Below are positions 42,542 to 50,992 of a stretch of 64,000 nucleotides of DNA, piece after piece. The position numbers and the translations under genes are program-made. The stretch comes from Desulfovibrio sp. JC022. GTDB lineage: Bacteria > Desulfobacterota > Desulfovibrionia > Desulfovibrionales > Desulfovibrionaceae. The number at the start of each line of letters is the position of its first letter. Positions within the stretch are counted from its first letter, which is position 1. The DNA is taken from assembly GCF_010470665.1 (NCBI RefSeq), contig NZ_VOPZ01000001.1, forward strand, positions 372,001 through 436,000, in the 5' to 3' direction. The notes beneath the pieces are model-generated. The model saw only the letters and a list, made by a program, of their open reading frames with translations. It was not told the origin of the DNA and searched no databases.

Positions 42542-43507
42542 CTAACTCATCACTTTATCACCGATAGCGGCGATCAATCTTTCTTTAACAGTATCAGGGG
42601 TGTTTTCAATAAGTCCGCCGGACGCGTTCTTGTGTCCTCCGCCTCCGAAGAGGGAAGCCACAACCTGCACGTTATCGCGGGATTGAGAACGCAGGCTGAA
42701 CTTGTAGCGCATGGGGCTGTCTTCACGGATAAGTACGGCAACGCGTACTCCCTGAATGCGGAGGATAAAGCTGACCAGACCTTCACAATCAGGGCCGCCT
42801 GCACCGGATTCGTCGAGCATTTCCTGCGGGATGAATAGCATGGCGGTCTGCCCGTCATGATGCATTTCAACCTTGCCCAGTGCTGTGGCCCAGAGGTTGA
42901 TGCGTTTCATGGTCCACTGGTTGCGGATTTTGGGTACAAAATCACCTAAATCAAGACCATAGCGAATGATATCAGCGATGATTTCAAGGGTCTCAGGCTT
43001 GGTGTTGTTGTAGGTAAAGAATCCTGTATCAGTGGCAATGGACAGGTAAATGGACTCACCAAGCTTGCCGGAGAGGGAAATATTAAATTCGCGGGCAATA
43101 AGGGTGACCATCTCGCCTACAGCCGGGCGGTTGGTGTCTACCCAGTTAACGGCGGCGAAACCGGAATTACCCATGTGATGATCTATGTTGATGGATCTTT
43201 CCTGATCCATGGCGTTCATAAGTGTTTCACCCATGCGCGGGGCATCGCCACAATCAAGGATGATATACCAGCCTTCAAATCCTTTAGGGATTTCAGTGAG
43301 GATGGGGGAGGGAGTCTCGAACCAATCCATAGCTTCGGGCTTACCGCTCTGGTTGTAGAGACGGTAACGCTTGCCTAGCTTTTCAAGGATATAGCCCATG
43401 GCGGCGGTGGAGCCTAATGCATCACCGTCCGGATTAAAATGGGCTGCAACGAGAAAGTCGTCTTCTTCTTTAAGAATCCGACATATCTCTTTCAGTCGAG
43501 CTTCCAT
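42542..43507 (-). CDS. nrnA: DHH-family phosphoesterase (NrnA-like oligoribonuclease/pAp phosphatase)
   Basis: NrnA-like enzymes degrade very short RNAs and dephosphorylate pAp. The protein of about 321 residues has the DHH domain: AHFNPDGDALGS (about 22-33), ILDCGD (about 83-88) and the DHH motif in INIDHHMGNSGF (about 107-118), plus SIATDTGFF. The C-terminal DHHA1 domain has the glycine-rich LFGGGGHKNASGGL (about 290-303). GAGGAG precedes the ATG at 43507, which lies inside the end of rbfA (38-base overlap). The position between rbfA and truB is conserved in Desulfovibrio-type and Gram-positive genomes. Confidence 0.92.
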   Translation of the reverse strand: MEARLKEICRILKEEDDFLVAAHFNPDGDALGSTAAMGYILEKLGKRYRLYNQSGKPEAMDWFETPSPILTEIPKGFEGWYIILDCGDAPRMGETLMNAMDQERSINIDHHMGNSGFAAVNWVDTNRPAVGEMVTLIAREFNISLSGKLGESIYLSIATDTGFFTYNNTKPETLEIIADIIRYGLDLGDFVPKIRNQWTMKRINLWATALGKVEMHHDGQTAMLFIPQEMLDESGAGGPDCEGLVSFILRIQGVRVAVLIREDSPMRYKFSLRSQSRDNVQVVASLFGGGGHKNASGGLIENTPDTVKERLIAAIGDKVMS

Positions 43508-43823
43508 AAACCATCTCCTCAAGAAAGTTGTCGTGCACGAACCTGAGTTCGGGGATTTGACGGACGCGGATACGTTTGCTCAGTTTACTGCGGATGAACC
43601 CTTTGGCTTTGCCCAGGGCCTTGATCGCAGCAGTGATTTTATCCTTGTCTCCAGCCATGGTGAACATCACCTCGGCTATGTTATTATCTTTGTTCATACG
43701 CACTCCGCTGATGGAAACCATCTCAAGGCGCGGGTCGGCAATCTCTTCAATGAGCATTGTCGCGATTTCGCGCATGATCTGGTCGCCCATTTTAACGGAA
43801 CGGCGTGATGTAGAAGTCTTCAT
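43470..43823 (-). CDS. rbfA: 30S ribosome-binding factor A
   Basis: RbfA helps mature the 16S rRNA 5' end and supports growth in cold. It has 117 residues with the KH-like fold. Motifs: RRSVKMGDQIMREIATMLIE at the N-terminus, DPRLEMVSISGVRMNKDNN (about 30-48) and the C-terminal RVRQIPELRFVHDN. GAGG precedes the ATG. It overlaps nrnA by 38 bases and lies 39 bases downstream of the DUF503 gene. Confidence 0.95.
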   Translation of the reverse strand: MKTSTSRRSVKMGDQIMREIATMLIEEIADPRLEMVSISGVRMNKDNNIAEVMFTMAGDKDKITAAIKALGKAKGFIRSKLSKRIRVRQIPELRFVHDNFLEEMVYGSSTERDMSDS

Positions 43824-43862
43824 TTTATATATCCTCTAAAAAAATATTCCTGATCATAAAGA

Positions 43863-44150
43863 TCAGGAACTGAAAATTTCTGTTTCGCAGTGGACAAGTT
43901 CAGCCGGGGCCATGGCTTCAATCATGGCGAGAGCCTTGGATAGTCTGCTTTCCACTTTGCGTGTCTCATTGGCTACGGTCACTGCGGCGAGTATCAGCCT
44001 TTCGTGTGAATCCATTGCTTCAACTTCAGATACGGAGAGGTTGAACTTGTTTCGAAGCTTCTGCTTCAGGCTGAGGGATATTTTGCGTTTTCCCTTGAGA
44101 GATCTGTTTCCGTGCAGTCTGAATTCCAGTGACAGTACGCCGATTATCAT
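43863..44150 (-). CDS. DUF503 (YlxP-like) protein
   Basis: This 95-residue protein of the YlxP/DUF503 family has a ferredoxin-like fold and is almost always found between infB and rbfA. Recognisable parts are IIGVLSLEFRLHGNRSLKG at the N-terminus, LKQKLRNKFNLSVSEVEAMD and LILAAVTVANE. The biochemical role is unsettled; ribosome assembly is presumed from context. The ATG at 44150 is the family start; a TTG at 44180 would add ten residues that fall inside the infB terminator. Confidence 0.9.
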   Translation of the reverse strand: MIIGVLSLEFRLHGNRSLKGKRKISLSLKQKLRNKFNLSVSEVEAMDSHERLILAAVTVANETRKVESRLSKALAMIEAMAPAELVHCETEIFSS

Positions 44151-44164
44151 ATCAAATTTATAAA

Positions 44165-44198
44165 TCAGGGGCGGAAACAATGTTCCGCCCCTGATGTT
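44165..44198 (-). terminator. Hairpin between infB and the DUF503 gene
   Basis: A 13-bp inverted repeat (ATCAGGGGCGGAA / TTCCGCCCCTGAT) with a 5-base loop follows infB on the minus strand. The following T run is weak, so partial termination or an RNA-processing stem is likely. Confidence 0.65.
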
Positions 44199-44204
44199 TT
44201 ATTC

Positions 44205-47123
44205 TTATTCGAGGGTTCTTGCTACTTCCACAACCTGGAAGGCTTCGATAAAGTCGCCTTCCTTAATGTCGTTGAACTTCTCAAGACCGACACCGCATTC
44301 GTAGCCCTTGGCAACTTCTTTGGCGTCATCTTTGAAACGTTTCAGCGAGGTCAGTGTTCCGGTGTAGATTACTACGCCGTCACGCAGCAGACGAACCTGA
44401 GCATGTCTGGTCAGCTTGCCATCCGCAACCATACAACCGGCGATGACACCGACTTTGGGTACAGAGAAGGTCTGGCGAACTTCTGCCTGGCCGAGGTACT
44501 CTTCCTTGATGTCCGGAGAGAGCATGCCGCCCATGGCGTCTTTGATTTCGCCGACCAGCTTGTAGATGATGTCGTAGAAGCGGATTTCCACTTCTTCGCG
44601 CTCTGCGATTTCCTTGATCTTCACAGTCGGTCTTACGTTGAAGCCGATAATGATTGCCTGTGAAGCGGAAGCCAGCAGGATGTCGGATTCAGTAATCGCA
44701 CCGGCACCGCCGTGGATGACTTCAACCTTGATTTCATCGGTAGCCAGTTTGGCAAGAGCTTCGTTGATCGCTTCAAGTGAGCCCTGTACGTCAGCCTTGA
44801 GAACCACGTTAAGGGTCTGTACTTCCTGATTCGGCTTGGAAGCGAGGAAGGATTCAAGGGTAACCTTGGATTTTCCTGCCAGTTCGCGTTCGCGGTGCTT
44901 GAGCTTACGTTCCTGAGCAATGCGGCGGGCGATTTTGTCATCAGCTACGCAGATGAACTCATCACCGGCTTCGGGAATACCGTCAAAACCCTGAATCTCG
45001 ACCGGGAAGGCCGGACCTGCGGTTTTGATCTTCCTGCCGCGGTCATCGAACATGGCGCGGACACGACCGTGGTAGAGGCCGCAGACAAAAGGATCACCCT
45101 GGTTGATGGTACCTTCCTGAATGAGTACGGTACCGACCGGACCACGGCCCTTGTCGAGCTTTGCTTCAACAATGTTACCGCGAGCGGACTTATCGGGGTT
45201 GGCCTTGAGTTCGAGAACTTCAGCCTGCAACTGAACCATTTCAAGCAGGGAGTCGAGACCGGTACCCTGTTTTGCGGAAACCGGAACGAACATGGTGTCG
45301 CCGCCCCAGTCTTCGGGAACGAGATCGAAATCGGCCAGTTCGCGCTGAACTCTTTCGGGGTTGGCTCCTTCCTTATCCATCTTGTTGACAGCAACAACGA
45401 TGGGAACGCCGGCAGCTTTTGAGTGACTGATAGCTTCACGGGTCTGATCCATGACGCCGTCATCAGCTGCAACAACGAGGATAACGATATCAGTTACCTG
45501 TGCTCCACGCATACGCATGGTGGTAAACGCTTCGTGACCGGGAGTATCGAGGAATACGATCTCACCGCGTTCAGTGGAAACGTGGTACGCACCGATATGC
45601 TGGGTGATGCCGCCTGCTTCACCATCGGTAACAGTACTGTGACGGATGGCGTCGAGCAGTGATGTTTTACCGTGGTCAACGTGACCCATAATGGTAACGA
45701 TGGGCGGACGGGGTTTGAGATTCTTCTCTTCATCCACTTCGCTGGTAGGCACAAGCAGTTCTTCTTCGGAGTAGGATACGTTTTCAACTTCGTATTCAAA
45801 CTCTGCGGCCAGCAGGGTAGTGGTATCAAGGTCCAAGGACTGGTTGATAGTCGCCATTACACCGAGACCGAAAAGGGTCTTGATGAGTTCTTGAGCTTTA
45901 AGTCCCATCTGGTGGGCCATGTCGGAAAGGCGGATAGCCTCGTTGAACTTGATTTTACGTTTTGCAGCCTTGAGAGGTTTCTGTACAACAGGAGCCTGTT
46001 CAATACGGTTCCTGCCTTTCTTGCCTCTTTTCTTGCCGCGAAACTTACTTTCAAGTTCTCTTTCCTGATCAGTCTTGCGACGATCTTTGCCGAACTCAAC
46101 GACGCGTCTGTCCTTTTTGAATTTTTTCTTTTTGCTCTGATCATTACCGGGAGCCGGTGCACCGGGAACGGGTCTTCCGCCACCGCCGCCGGGACGACCT
46201 CCGCCGGGACCGCCGGGTCTACCTCCGCCGGGTCCGCCGGGACGACCACCAGGTCCACCGGGTCTGCCGCCGCCGGGACGACCACCACCGGGTCTTCCGC
46301 CACCGGGACGACCACCGGAGGGTCTGTCACCGTCGGTAGGACGACGTCTTGCTCCACCCGGACCTTCTGCTGCACGCTGTGCTGCCTGAAGGTTGGGATC
46401 AGGTCTGGAAATAATTTTTACTTTGGGCGCTTCAACTTCTTTTTTCTTCTTGCGCTTTTTCTTCTTAGGCTCGGCTTCTTTGGCTTTTTCGCTTTTTGCT
46501 TCAGCTTTGCCGGCAGGTTTCTTGTCCGCTTCGTCTTTAGGTTCTTCAGCGGGCTTTTCTTTAGCTGCCTTAGCGGTTTTTTCAGCCGGAGCTTCTTTCA
46601 CGGGCTCTTTGTCTTTAGCTTCCTTTGCGGCGGGGGGAGTGTCCGCTTCGGATGCTTTGGGCTCTTCAACTACGGGGGCGTCTTCTTTCTTTTCAATTTC
46701 TTCAGGCTTGATCACTTTAACCATAGGCTTTTCGCTTTTGGCGGGAGCCTTTTTGGCAGGCTTCTTCTTTGCAGGAGCCTTTTTCTCTTCAGCTTTCTGC
46801 TTTTTATCCGCAGGAGCTTCTTTTTTCTCTTCTTTTTTTTCTTCTGTTGCGGGAGCCTCTTTTGTTGCTTCCGCTTCTTCGGCTTTCGCCTTGCCGCGAC
46901 TGGCTTTGCGACGGCGTACGATTACACCGGGCTGTACCTCACGCTGTTCGACTTTGCCGGGCTTACCGGAAAGTTCCTTGCGGATGGTCTCTGCCTGTTC
47001 CGCATCAATGTTGGCTACAGTACTTTTTGCCTGTACACCGAGTTCGCGGAGTTTTTGAAGGATGTCTTTGGTATTAACCCCGAGCTCGGCGGCTAATTCC
47101 TTTACTTTGATTTTTGAAGCCAT
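44205..47123 (-). CDS. infB: Translation initiation factor IF-2
   Basis: IF-2 brings initiator tRNA to the 30S subunit and promotes subunit joining with GTP. At 972 residues it is long. The N-terminal IF2_N motif ([19 protein letters not shown]) is followed by about 330 residues of Lys/Glu/Ala/Pro-rich linker and a Gly-Arg-Pro tract (about 265-320, repeats of GGGRPGG). A second IF2_N follows, then the GTPase domain: [15 protein letters not shown] (about 486-500), DTPGHEAF and NKMDKEG. Domain 2 and the C-terminal domains complete it. It lies 6 bases downstream of ylxR. Confidence 0.98.
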   Translation of the reverse strand: MASKIKVKELAAELGVNTKDILQKLRELGVQAKSTVANIDAEQAETIRKELSGKPGKVEQREVQPGVIVRRRKASRGKAKAEEAEATKEAPATEEKKEEKKEAPADKKQKAEEKKAPAKKKPAKKAPAKSEKPMVKVIKPEEIEKKEDAPVVEEPKASEADTPPAAKEAKDKEPVKEAPAEKTAKAAKEKPAEEPKDEADKKPAGKAEAKSEKAKEAEPKKKKRKKKKEVEAPKVKIISRPDPNLQAAQRAAEGPGGARRRPTDGDRPSGGRPGGGRPGGGRPGGGRPGGPGGRPGGPGGGRPGGPGGGRPGGGGGRPVPGAPAPGNDQSKKKKFKKDRRVVEFGKDRRKTDQERELESKFRGKKRGKKGRNRIEQAPVVQKPLKAAKRKIKFNEAIRLSDMAHQMGLKAQELIKTLFGLGVMATINQSLDLDTTTLLAAEFEYEVENVSYSEEELLVPTSEVDEEKNLKPRPPIVTIMGHVDHGKTSLLDAIRHSTVTDGEAGGITQHIGAYHVSTERGEIVFLDTPGHEAFTTMRMRGAQVTDIVILVVAADDGVMDQTREAISHSKAAGVPIVVAVNKMDKEGANPERVQRELADFDLVPEDWGGDTMFVPVSAKQGTGLDSLLEMVQLQAEVLELKANPDKSARGNIVEAKLDKGRGPVGTVLIQEGTINQGDPFVCGLYHGRVRAMFDDRGRKIKTAGPAFPVEIQGFDGIPEAGDEFICVADDKIARRIAQERKLKHRERELAGKSKVTLESFLASKPNQEVQTLNVVLKADVQGSLEAINEALAKLATDEIKVEVIHGGAGAITESDILLASASQAIIIGFNVRPTVKIKEIAEREEVEIRFYDIIYKLVGEIKDAMGGMLSPDIKEEYLGQAEVRQTFSVPKVGVIAGCMVADGKLTRHAQVRLLRDGVVIYTGTLTSLKRFKDDAKEVAKGYECGVGLEKFNDIKEGDFIEAFQVVEVARTLE

Positions 47124-47129
47124 ATGGTG

Positions 47130-47375
47130 CTACCCCCTGAAGTTCTTCTTCCGTGGCCGAAAAAATTTAAATCTTTCAAGGCATTTTTCATTGTCGCAGA
47201 TATAGTAACCGCGACCCTGCATTACCTTTTTTTCATCCGGAATAAGCCCGCTGTCGGAAGCCCCCTTGCCCACAACGAACCTGAACAGTTCTTCTTTGGC
47301 AAAACGCTGCCTGCAAATGACACATGACCTCGTGGGTACATGTTTTTCTGTGCTGTCCTTTCCGGTCAAATACAA
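47130..47375 (-). CDS. ylxR: YlxR (DUF448) RNA-binding protein
   Basis: This is an 81-residue basic protein of the YlxR family, encoded between nusA and infB in most bacteria; YlxR (RnpM) was reported to bind and modulate RNase P. The signature TRSCVICRQRFAKEELFRFV is at about 16-35, and the GRGYYICDNEKCLERF segment at about 53-68. The start is not ATG: a TTG at 47375 or, with better spacing from AAAGG, the TTG at 47369. An in-frame stop lies just upstream, so no ATG is possible. Confidence 0.88.
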   Translation of the reverse strand: MYLTGKDSTEKHVPTRSCVICRQRFAKEELFRFVVGKGASDSGLIPDEKKVMQGRGYYICDNEKCLERFKFFRPRKKNFRG

Positions 47376-47414
47376 CTGCCTTTATTGAGTCTCCGGGGTT
47401 TCCCCCGGAGTATA

Positions 47415-48806
47415 TTATTCATCTTCGGAAGTCTGAGTTTCAGACTCTTCGTTGACAGAATCTTCAACCTGTTCTTCCACCTGTGCAGAAGTTTCGGTTT
47501 CAGTTTCTTCTATCGAATCTTCTGCTTCCACAGGAGCTTCGATTTCTGTTTCTTCTATTTCTTCATCTTCAATGTCGCCGATTCCAAGCAGCATGATTGC
47601 GGACTTCATGTCGGATACTTTGGAGGAAGTCATGCCGGAAATGGACATGAGAATTTCCTCAGAAGCGTTGGCTACCTGACTGACGGTTTCAAAGCCGGCG
47701 GAGAAAAAGTTGTCCACCGGAATTTCAGCAACACTTGCCAGCTGGTCAAGGCCTTTGCTTGCGGCGTTCATTTCGCCGTAACGGCTTTCAGTAAATACGT
47801 CGATTTTCCAACCCAGCAGTCTTGAAGCGAGCTTTACGTTCTGTCCCTTGCGCCCGATTGCAACGGTGAGCTGATCGTCGGGAACAACTACTTCAAGGGT
47901 TTTCTCGTCTTCATCCACTGCGATTCTGGTTATGACCGCAGGGGAGAGTGCATTCTGGGCATACATGGCGATGTCCTGACTCCAGACAACGATATCGATG
48001 CGTTCGCCGCGCAGTTCCTGAACAATGTTCTGGATGCGGGAGCCGCGGATACCGACACATGCGCCGACAGGATCGACATCACGGTCAACGGAGTTAACTG
48101 CCACTTTGGCGCGCAGTCCCGGATCACGGGCAACACCCATAATTTTTACGGTTGCGTCATCCACTTCGGGAACTTCACGTTTGAAAAGTGAGCTCATGTA
48201 GTCAGGGTGGGAGCGGGATACTGTGATCTGAGGTCCACGGGATTCTTTCTGTACATCAATGATGAAAGCCTGAACCCGGTCGCCACGTTTGTATCTTTCG
48301 CGGGGAATCTGTTCACCCTTGGGCAGGACAGCCTCAGTGCGTCCGAGGTTGATGATCCAACCGGTGCGGTCGCGACGCTGGATGATGCCGCTGACGATCT
48401 CATGCATGCGGTTTTTGAATTCATCGTAGATGATTTCCTGTTCCGCATCGCGCATACGCTGGATGATAACCTGTTTTGCAGACTGGGCGGCGATTCTGCC
48501 CAGATCTTCGATCTTGAGCTTGAAGCCCATCTCATCATCAAGCTGCACGTTGGGATCATGCGCCTTTGCTTCTTCGAGGGTGATCTCACTGATCTCGTCT
48601 TCAACTTCCTCGGCAACTACCTTGAACTGGTATACTTCTATTTCACCGGCATCTTCATTGAAGTTGACTTCGATATCCATGGCGTCGCCATATTTGCGGG
48701 CCACTGAAGAACGTACCGCTTCTTCAAGGGTATCGATGAGCAGGTCTCTGTCGATCCCACGGTCCTTGCTGATCTGGTCAATCGCTTTTTTGAGTTCAGA
48801 ACCCAT
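47415..48806 (-). CDS. nusA: Transcription termination/antitermination protein NusA
   Basis: NusA binds RNA polymerase and affects pausing, termination and antitermination. The protein of about 463 residues has the N-terminal polymerase-binding domain (SELKKAIDQISKDRGIDRDL), an S1 domain (about 130-200, IIQRRDRTGWIINLGRTEAV), and KH domains with VGACVGIRGSRIQNIVQELR (about 240-259) and AIGRKGQNVKLASRLLGWKI. The tail is strongly acidic (last about 55 residues, Glu-rich). GGAGGAG selects the ATG at 48806; the open frame runs back to 48836. It lies between rimP and ylxR. Confidence 0.97.
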   Translation of the reverse strand: MGSELKKAIDQISKDRGIDRDLLIDTLEEAVRSSVARKYGDAMDIEVNFNEDAGEIEVYQFKVVAEEVEDEISEITLEEAKAHDPNVQLDDEMGFKLKIEDLGRIAAQSAKQVIIQRMRDAEQEIIYDEFKNRMHEIVSGIIQRRDRTGWIINLGRTEAVLPKGEQIPRERYKRGDRVQAFIIDVQKESRGPQITVSRSHPDYMSSLFKREVPEVDDATVKIMGVARDPGLRAKVAVNSVDRDVDPVGACVGIRGSRIQNIVQELRGERIDIVVWSQDIAMYAQNALSPAVITRIAVDEDEKTLEVVVPDDQLTVAIGRKGQNVKLASRLLGWKIDVFTESRYGEMNAASKGLDQLASVAEIPVDNFFSAGFETVSQVANASEEILMSISGMTSSKVSDMKSAIMLLGIGDIEDEEIEETEIEAPVEAEDSIEETETETSAQVEEQVEDSVNEESETQTSEDE

Positions 48807-48880
48807 ATCGCTCCTCCGCTTCGGCACAATTTCCATGGCACATAATCTGTGCCGGCTAGCCGAATGACTGCCTTATTAAT

Positions 48881-49348
48881 TTATTTAAACTCGTGGATGA
48901 GTTTTGCTTTCTTAATTCTATCCCATTCTATTTTGATGGGATCTTCCTGATCTTCCAGCTTGAGCAGGAGCCCTTCCTCGTCAGTCTCCTGAAGGAGGCC
49001 TTTGAATTTTTTACGGCCTTCAATGGAAAATACGAGGGTGATGTCCATTTTCTTACCGATGTAAGCGGACATCTGCTCCGGTTTGAAAAATTTTCTTTCC
49101 AGTCCGGGAGAGGAAACTTCAAGAACGTATGCGCTGTCGATTACTTCCTCGACTTCAAGCATGAGACCTACGTCCCTGCTTACTTCTGCGCATTGGTCGA
49201 TGCTTACGCCTTTTTCACCATCAATATAAATGATGACAGCGGGACGGTTGGCGGAAGTCACTTCCACGCCCCAGAGGGTCAGCCCCATTGATTCAATGGT
49301 AGGTTCCACGAACTGGCTAACTTTTTTGGCTAATGAGCCCTGTTCCAC
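48881..49348 (-). CDS. rimP: Ribosome maturation factor RimP
   Basis: RimP is needed for 30S assembly. The 155-residue protein shows the N-terminal domain with GLTLWGVEVTSANRPAVIIY (about 22-41), ISRD-like DQCAEVSRDVGLMLEVEE and the YVLEVSSPGLERKF motif (about 74-87), then an Sm-like C-terminal domain. The start is GTG at 49348 with GGGG upstream. It is the first gene of the long minus-strand block, preceded by a structured leader that ends in an intrinsic terminator. Confidence 0.95.
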   Translation of the reverse strand: MEQGSLAKKVSQFVEPTIESMGLTLWGVEVTSANRPAVIIYIDGEKGVSIDQCAEVSRDVGLMLEVEEVIDSAYVLEVSSPGLERKFFKPEQMSAYIGKKMDITLVFSIEGRKKFKGLLQETDEEGLLLKLEDQEDPIKIEWDRIKKAKLIHEFK

Positions 49349-49386
49349 GACTTACCCCGTGTTTCTGGTTTTCAGGCGGACAAAAT

Positions 49387-49416
49387 AAAAAAAAGTGGAC
49401 CCGAAAAAGGCCCACC
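49387..49416 (-). terminator. Intrinsic terminator 39 bases before rimP
   Basis: On the minus strand GGTGGGCC and GGGTCCAC pair around a loop containing TTTTT and are followed by eight T residues. It lies between the leader and the first gene of the operon, the layout of an attenuator. Confidence 0.8.
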
Positions 49417-49539
49417 TCAGCATCTTAACCCAACGAAAGGTTGCAAATTGAGGCTGATGCGAATGTATGAGGCTCGCCTGAAACTTCATAAAGTCAAGAT
49501 GTATACCCGTTGGGAACACTGAGATACACCCGCACCGAG
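49388..49539 (-). ncRNA. Structured leader RNA (or small RNA) upstream of rimP
   Basis: Between the promoter at 49546-49574 and the terminator at 49387-49416, about 150 bases can fold into long-range helices. On the minus strand CCCAACG (49514-49508) pairs perfectly with CGTTGGG (49435-49429), and CTCAG (49523-49519) pairs with CTGAG (49420-49416); the right arm of the second touches the terminator stem. Alternative pairing of ATCTT with AAGAT (49426-49422) is also possible. This could be an attenuator controlling rimP-nusA-infB, or a free small RNA ending at the terminator. It does not match the 4.5S, RNase P or tmRNA signatures I know; 6S RNA is not excluded. Confidence 0.5.
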
Positions 49540-49545
49540 TTCAGC

Positions 49546-49574
49546 AACTTAGGCGTAACCAGAATCAATGTCAA
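49546..49574 (-). promoter_or_regulatory. Sigma-70 promoter of the rimP block
   Basis: On the minus strand a perfect TTGACA (49574-49569) is followed after 17 bases by TAAGTT (49551-49546). The start would be near 49539, giving a leader of about 190 bases to the rimP start codon. Confidence 0.6.
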
Positions 49575-49726
49575 GTGCTGAATGAGTGTTTGAGATGGGA
49601 AAGGGTAAAACGATTCGCAACTGATTTCGGTCACGGATTCATAAATGAGTATCATTATATTATAACACCCGCAAGCTCGGTAAGCTTTGACTTTGCCTGC
49701 TCATACAGGTAGATTTGACTTATCAC

Positions 49727-49757
49727 GTTCCGGAATTATCATTTAATTATACGGAAC
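49727..49757. promoter_or_regulatory. Inverted repeat GTTCCG...CGGAAC before the GPAG-repeat gene
   Basis: Perfect 6-bp arms are separated by 19 A/T-rich bases, 20 bases before the ATG at 49778. It may be an operator or a small hairpin in the leader. Confidence 0.3.
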
Positions 49758-49777
49758 ATTAAAACAGGATAAAGAAA

Positions 49778-50050
49778 ATGCCGGTACTTACTGACAATAT
49801 AGTTGCAGGACCCGCAGGGCACGTTCAGGCTGCTCCGGCGGCGACCTTCAGTGCCGGTCCGGCGGGGTCTACTGTTCCCGGTCCGGCCGGGCATGTAGAG
49901 ATAAGCACTGCGACTCAGGGAATACGCAGCCTTGATGCAACTGTTGCTTTTGAGGTTGAGGATGCCACAATTGGTTATGTCTCTCCTGATGTGACCCAGG
50001 GGATTGTCCCTGAGCTCAGGGTTGGAGTAGTGGTGCATCATACTGCTTAG
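49778..50050 (+). CDS. Small Gly-Pro-Ala repeat protein of unknown function
   Basis: This 90-residue protein has an N-terminal half built of imperfect repeats: AGPAGHVQAAP, AGPAGSTVP and GPAGHVEIS (about residues 10-44). The C-terminal half looks like beta strands (ATVAFEVEDATIGYV, ELRVGVVVHH). There is no signal peptide or membrane helix and no family I recognise. It is a single gene with its own strong terminator, standing between the divergent rimP block and the flagellar cluster. The ribosome binding site is weak (AGGAT). Codon use and the clear terminator argue it is real. Confidence 0.65.
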   Translation: MPVLTDNIVAGPAGHVQAAPAATFSAGPAGSTVPGPAGHVEISTATQGIRSLDATVAFEVEDATIGYVSPDVTQGIVPELRVGVVVHHTA

Positions 50051-50078
50051 TTTTTAAATACCGATATAATTGAATATG

Positions 50079-50118
50079 TCCCGGTCAAGTTGCTGCTTGA
50101 CCGGGATTCTTTTTTTGT
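50079..50118 (+). terminator. Intrinsic terminator upstream of the flagellar cluster
   Basis: TCCCGGTCAAG and CTTGACCGGGA form an 11-bp stem with a 6-base loop, followed by TTCTTTTTTT. It isolates the flagellar cluster from the small gene. Confidence 0.9.
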
Positions 50119-50130
50119 CTCCATGTCTTT

Positions 50131-50146
50131 TGGCCTGTACTTTGCA
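50131..50146 (+). promoter_or_regulatory. Sigma-54 promoter of the flgF cluster
   Basis: TGGCCTGTACTTTGCA matches the sigma-54 pattern TGGCACG-N4-TTGCA, with GG (50132-50133) and GC (50144-50145) exactly 10 bases apart. It lies 54 bases upstream of flgF. RpoN control of rod and hook genes is the norm in polar-flagellated bacteria. Confidence 0.75.
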
Positions 50147-50199
50147 AAGGTAGGTGCAGCAACTAATGCAGAGTAAATCCTCTTTCAGGAGAAAAAGAC

Positions 50200-50967
50200 A
50201 TGCGATCCAGTATTTTCAGTGCCCTATTCGGGGCCATGTCCAACGAACACAGGATTGATATCAGCGCCAATAATTTGGCGAACGTCAATACTACTGGTTT
50301 TAAACGTGACAACTGCGCTTTTCAGGACACGTTTATCAGGTTCGCCCATGACAGCGCCGTCGATGCCAAAACTTATCTTAGAGATAAAGATATGCTGCCG
50401 GAAGCCAAAATCATGGCCCGTCCCAGACTTTCCGAAGAAGTGATCGACATGTCTCAGGGATCTTTTCAGAAAACCGAGAATCCTCTGGATCTCGCCATCC
50501 GTGGTGACGGTTTTTTCAAGGTCCAAAAAGGCGACGGAACCTATCTTACCAGAAGCGGTGCCTTTACCCTTACTCCTGAAGGAACACTGATAACCGAGCA
50601 GGGTTACCCGATCATGGCAAACGGTGGAGAAGTGAATCTTCCTCCGCGTTCCAATGTCGTGGTTGACGGGGAAGGTGTGATTTACGCTGACGGTCAGGAA
50701 GTTGCCAAACTCGATTTCGTACAGCCCGCAGACTACCGTGATCTTAAAAAGAACGGGGAAAATCTTTTCGTGAATGAAGGGGGCGAAATTCCCGCTGAAG
50801 GCGAGGTTGTGCAGGGCTACATTGAGAAATCAAATGTTGAAGTCGTCAATGAAATGGTTGCGATGATCGAGTGTCAGCGCAGCTTTGAAATGTACCAGAA
50901 AATGATTACCACCACCGACCAGCTTGACCAGAAGGTTATCCAGCAGGTTGGTCGTGCAATGATGTAA
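50200..50967 (+). CDS. flgF: Flagellar basal-body rod protein FlgF
   Basis: FlgF forms the proximal rod of the flagellum. The 255 residues show the N-terminal rod motif (NEHRIDISANNLANVNTTGF, about 15-34), the middle NPLDLAIRGDGFFKVQ and the C-terminal flagellar helix (EVVNEMVAMIECQRSFEMYQ, about 213-232). It is shorter in the middle than FlgG. It is the first gene behind the sigma-54 site, with AGGAG before the ATG. flgG follows after 25 bases. Confidence 0.95.
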   Translation: MRSSIFSALFGAMSNEHRIDISANNLANVNTTGFKRDNCAFQDTFIRFAHDSAVDAKTYLRDKDMLPEAKIMARPRLSEEVIDMSQGSFQKTENPLDLAIRGDGFFKVQKGDGTYLTRSGAFTLTPEGTLITEQGYPIMANGGEVNLPPRSNVVVDGEGVIYADGQEVAKLDFVQPADYRDLKKNGENLFVNEGGEIPAEGEVVQGYIEKSNVEVVNEMVAMIECQRSFEMYQKMITTTDQLDQKVIQQVGRAMM

Positions 50968-50992
50968 TAAATTAAAATAGGGGGATACTATT

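Noticed and set aside
46170-46340. Tandem G/C-rich repeats in the infB region, CRISPR-like at first sight
   Set aside because: They encode the Gly-Arg-Pro tract of IF-2 with no unique spacers between equal repeats.
45672-47096. 474-codon open frame on the plus strand opposite infB
   Set aside because: It is the antisense shadow of the low-complexity IF-2 linker (Phe/Ser-rich translation), without a ribosome binding site.
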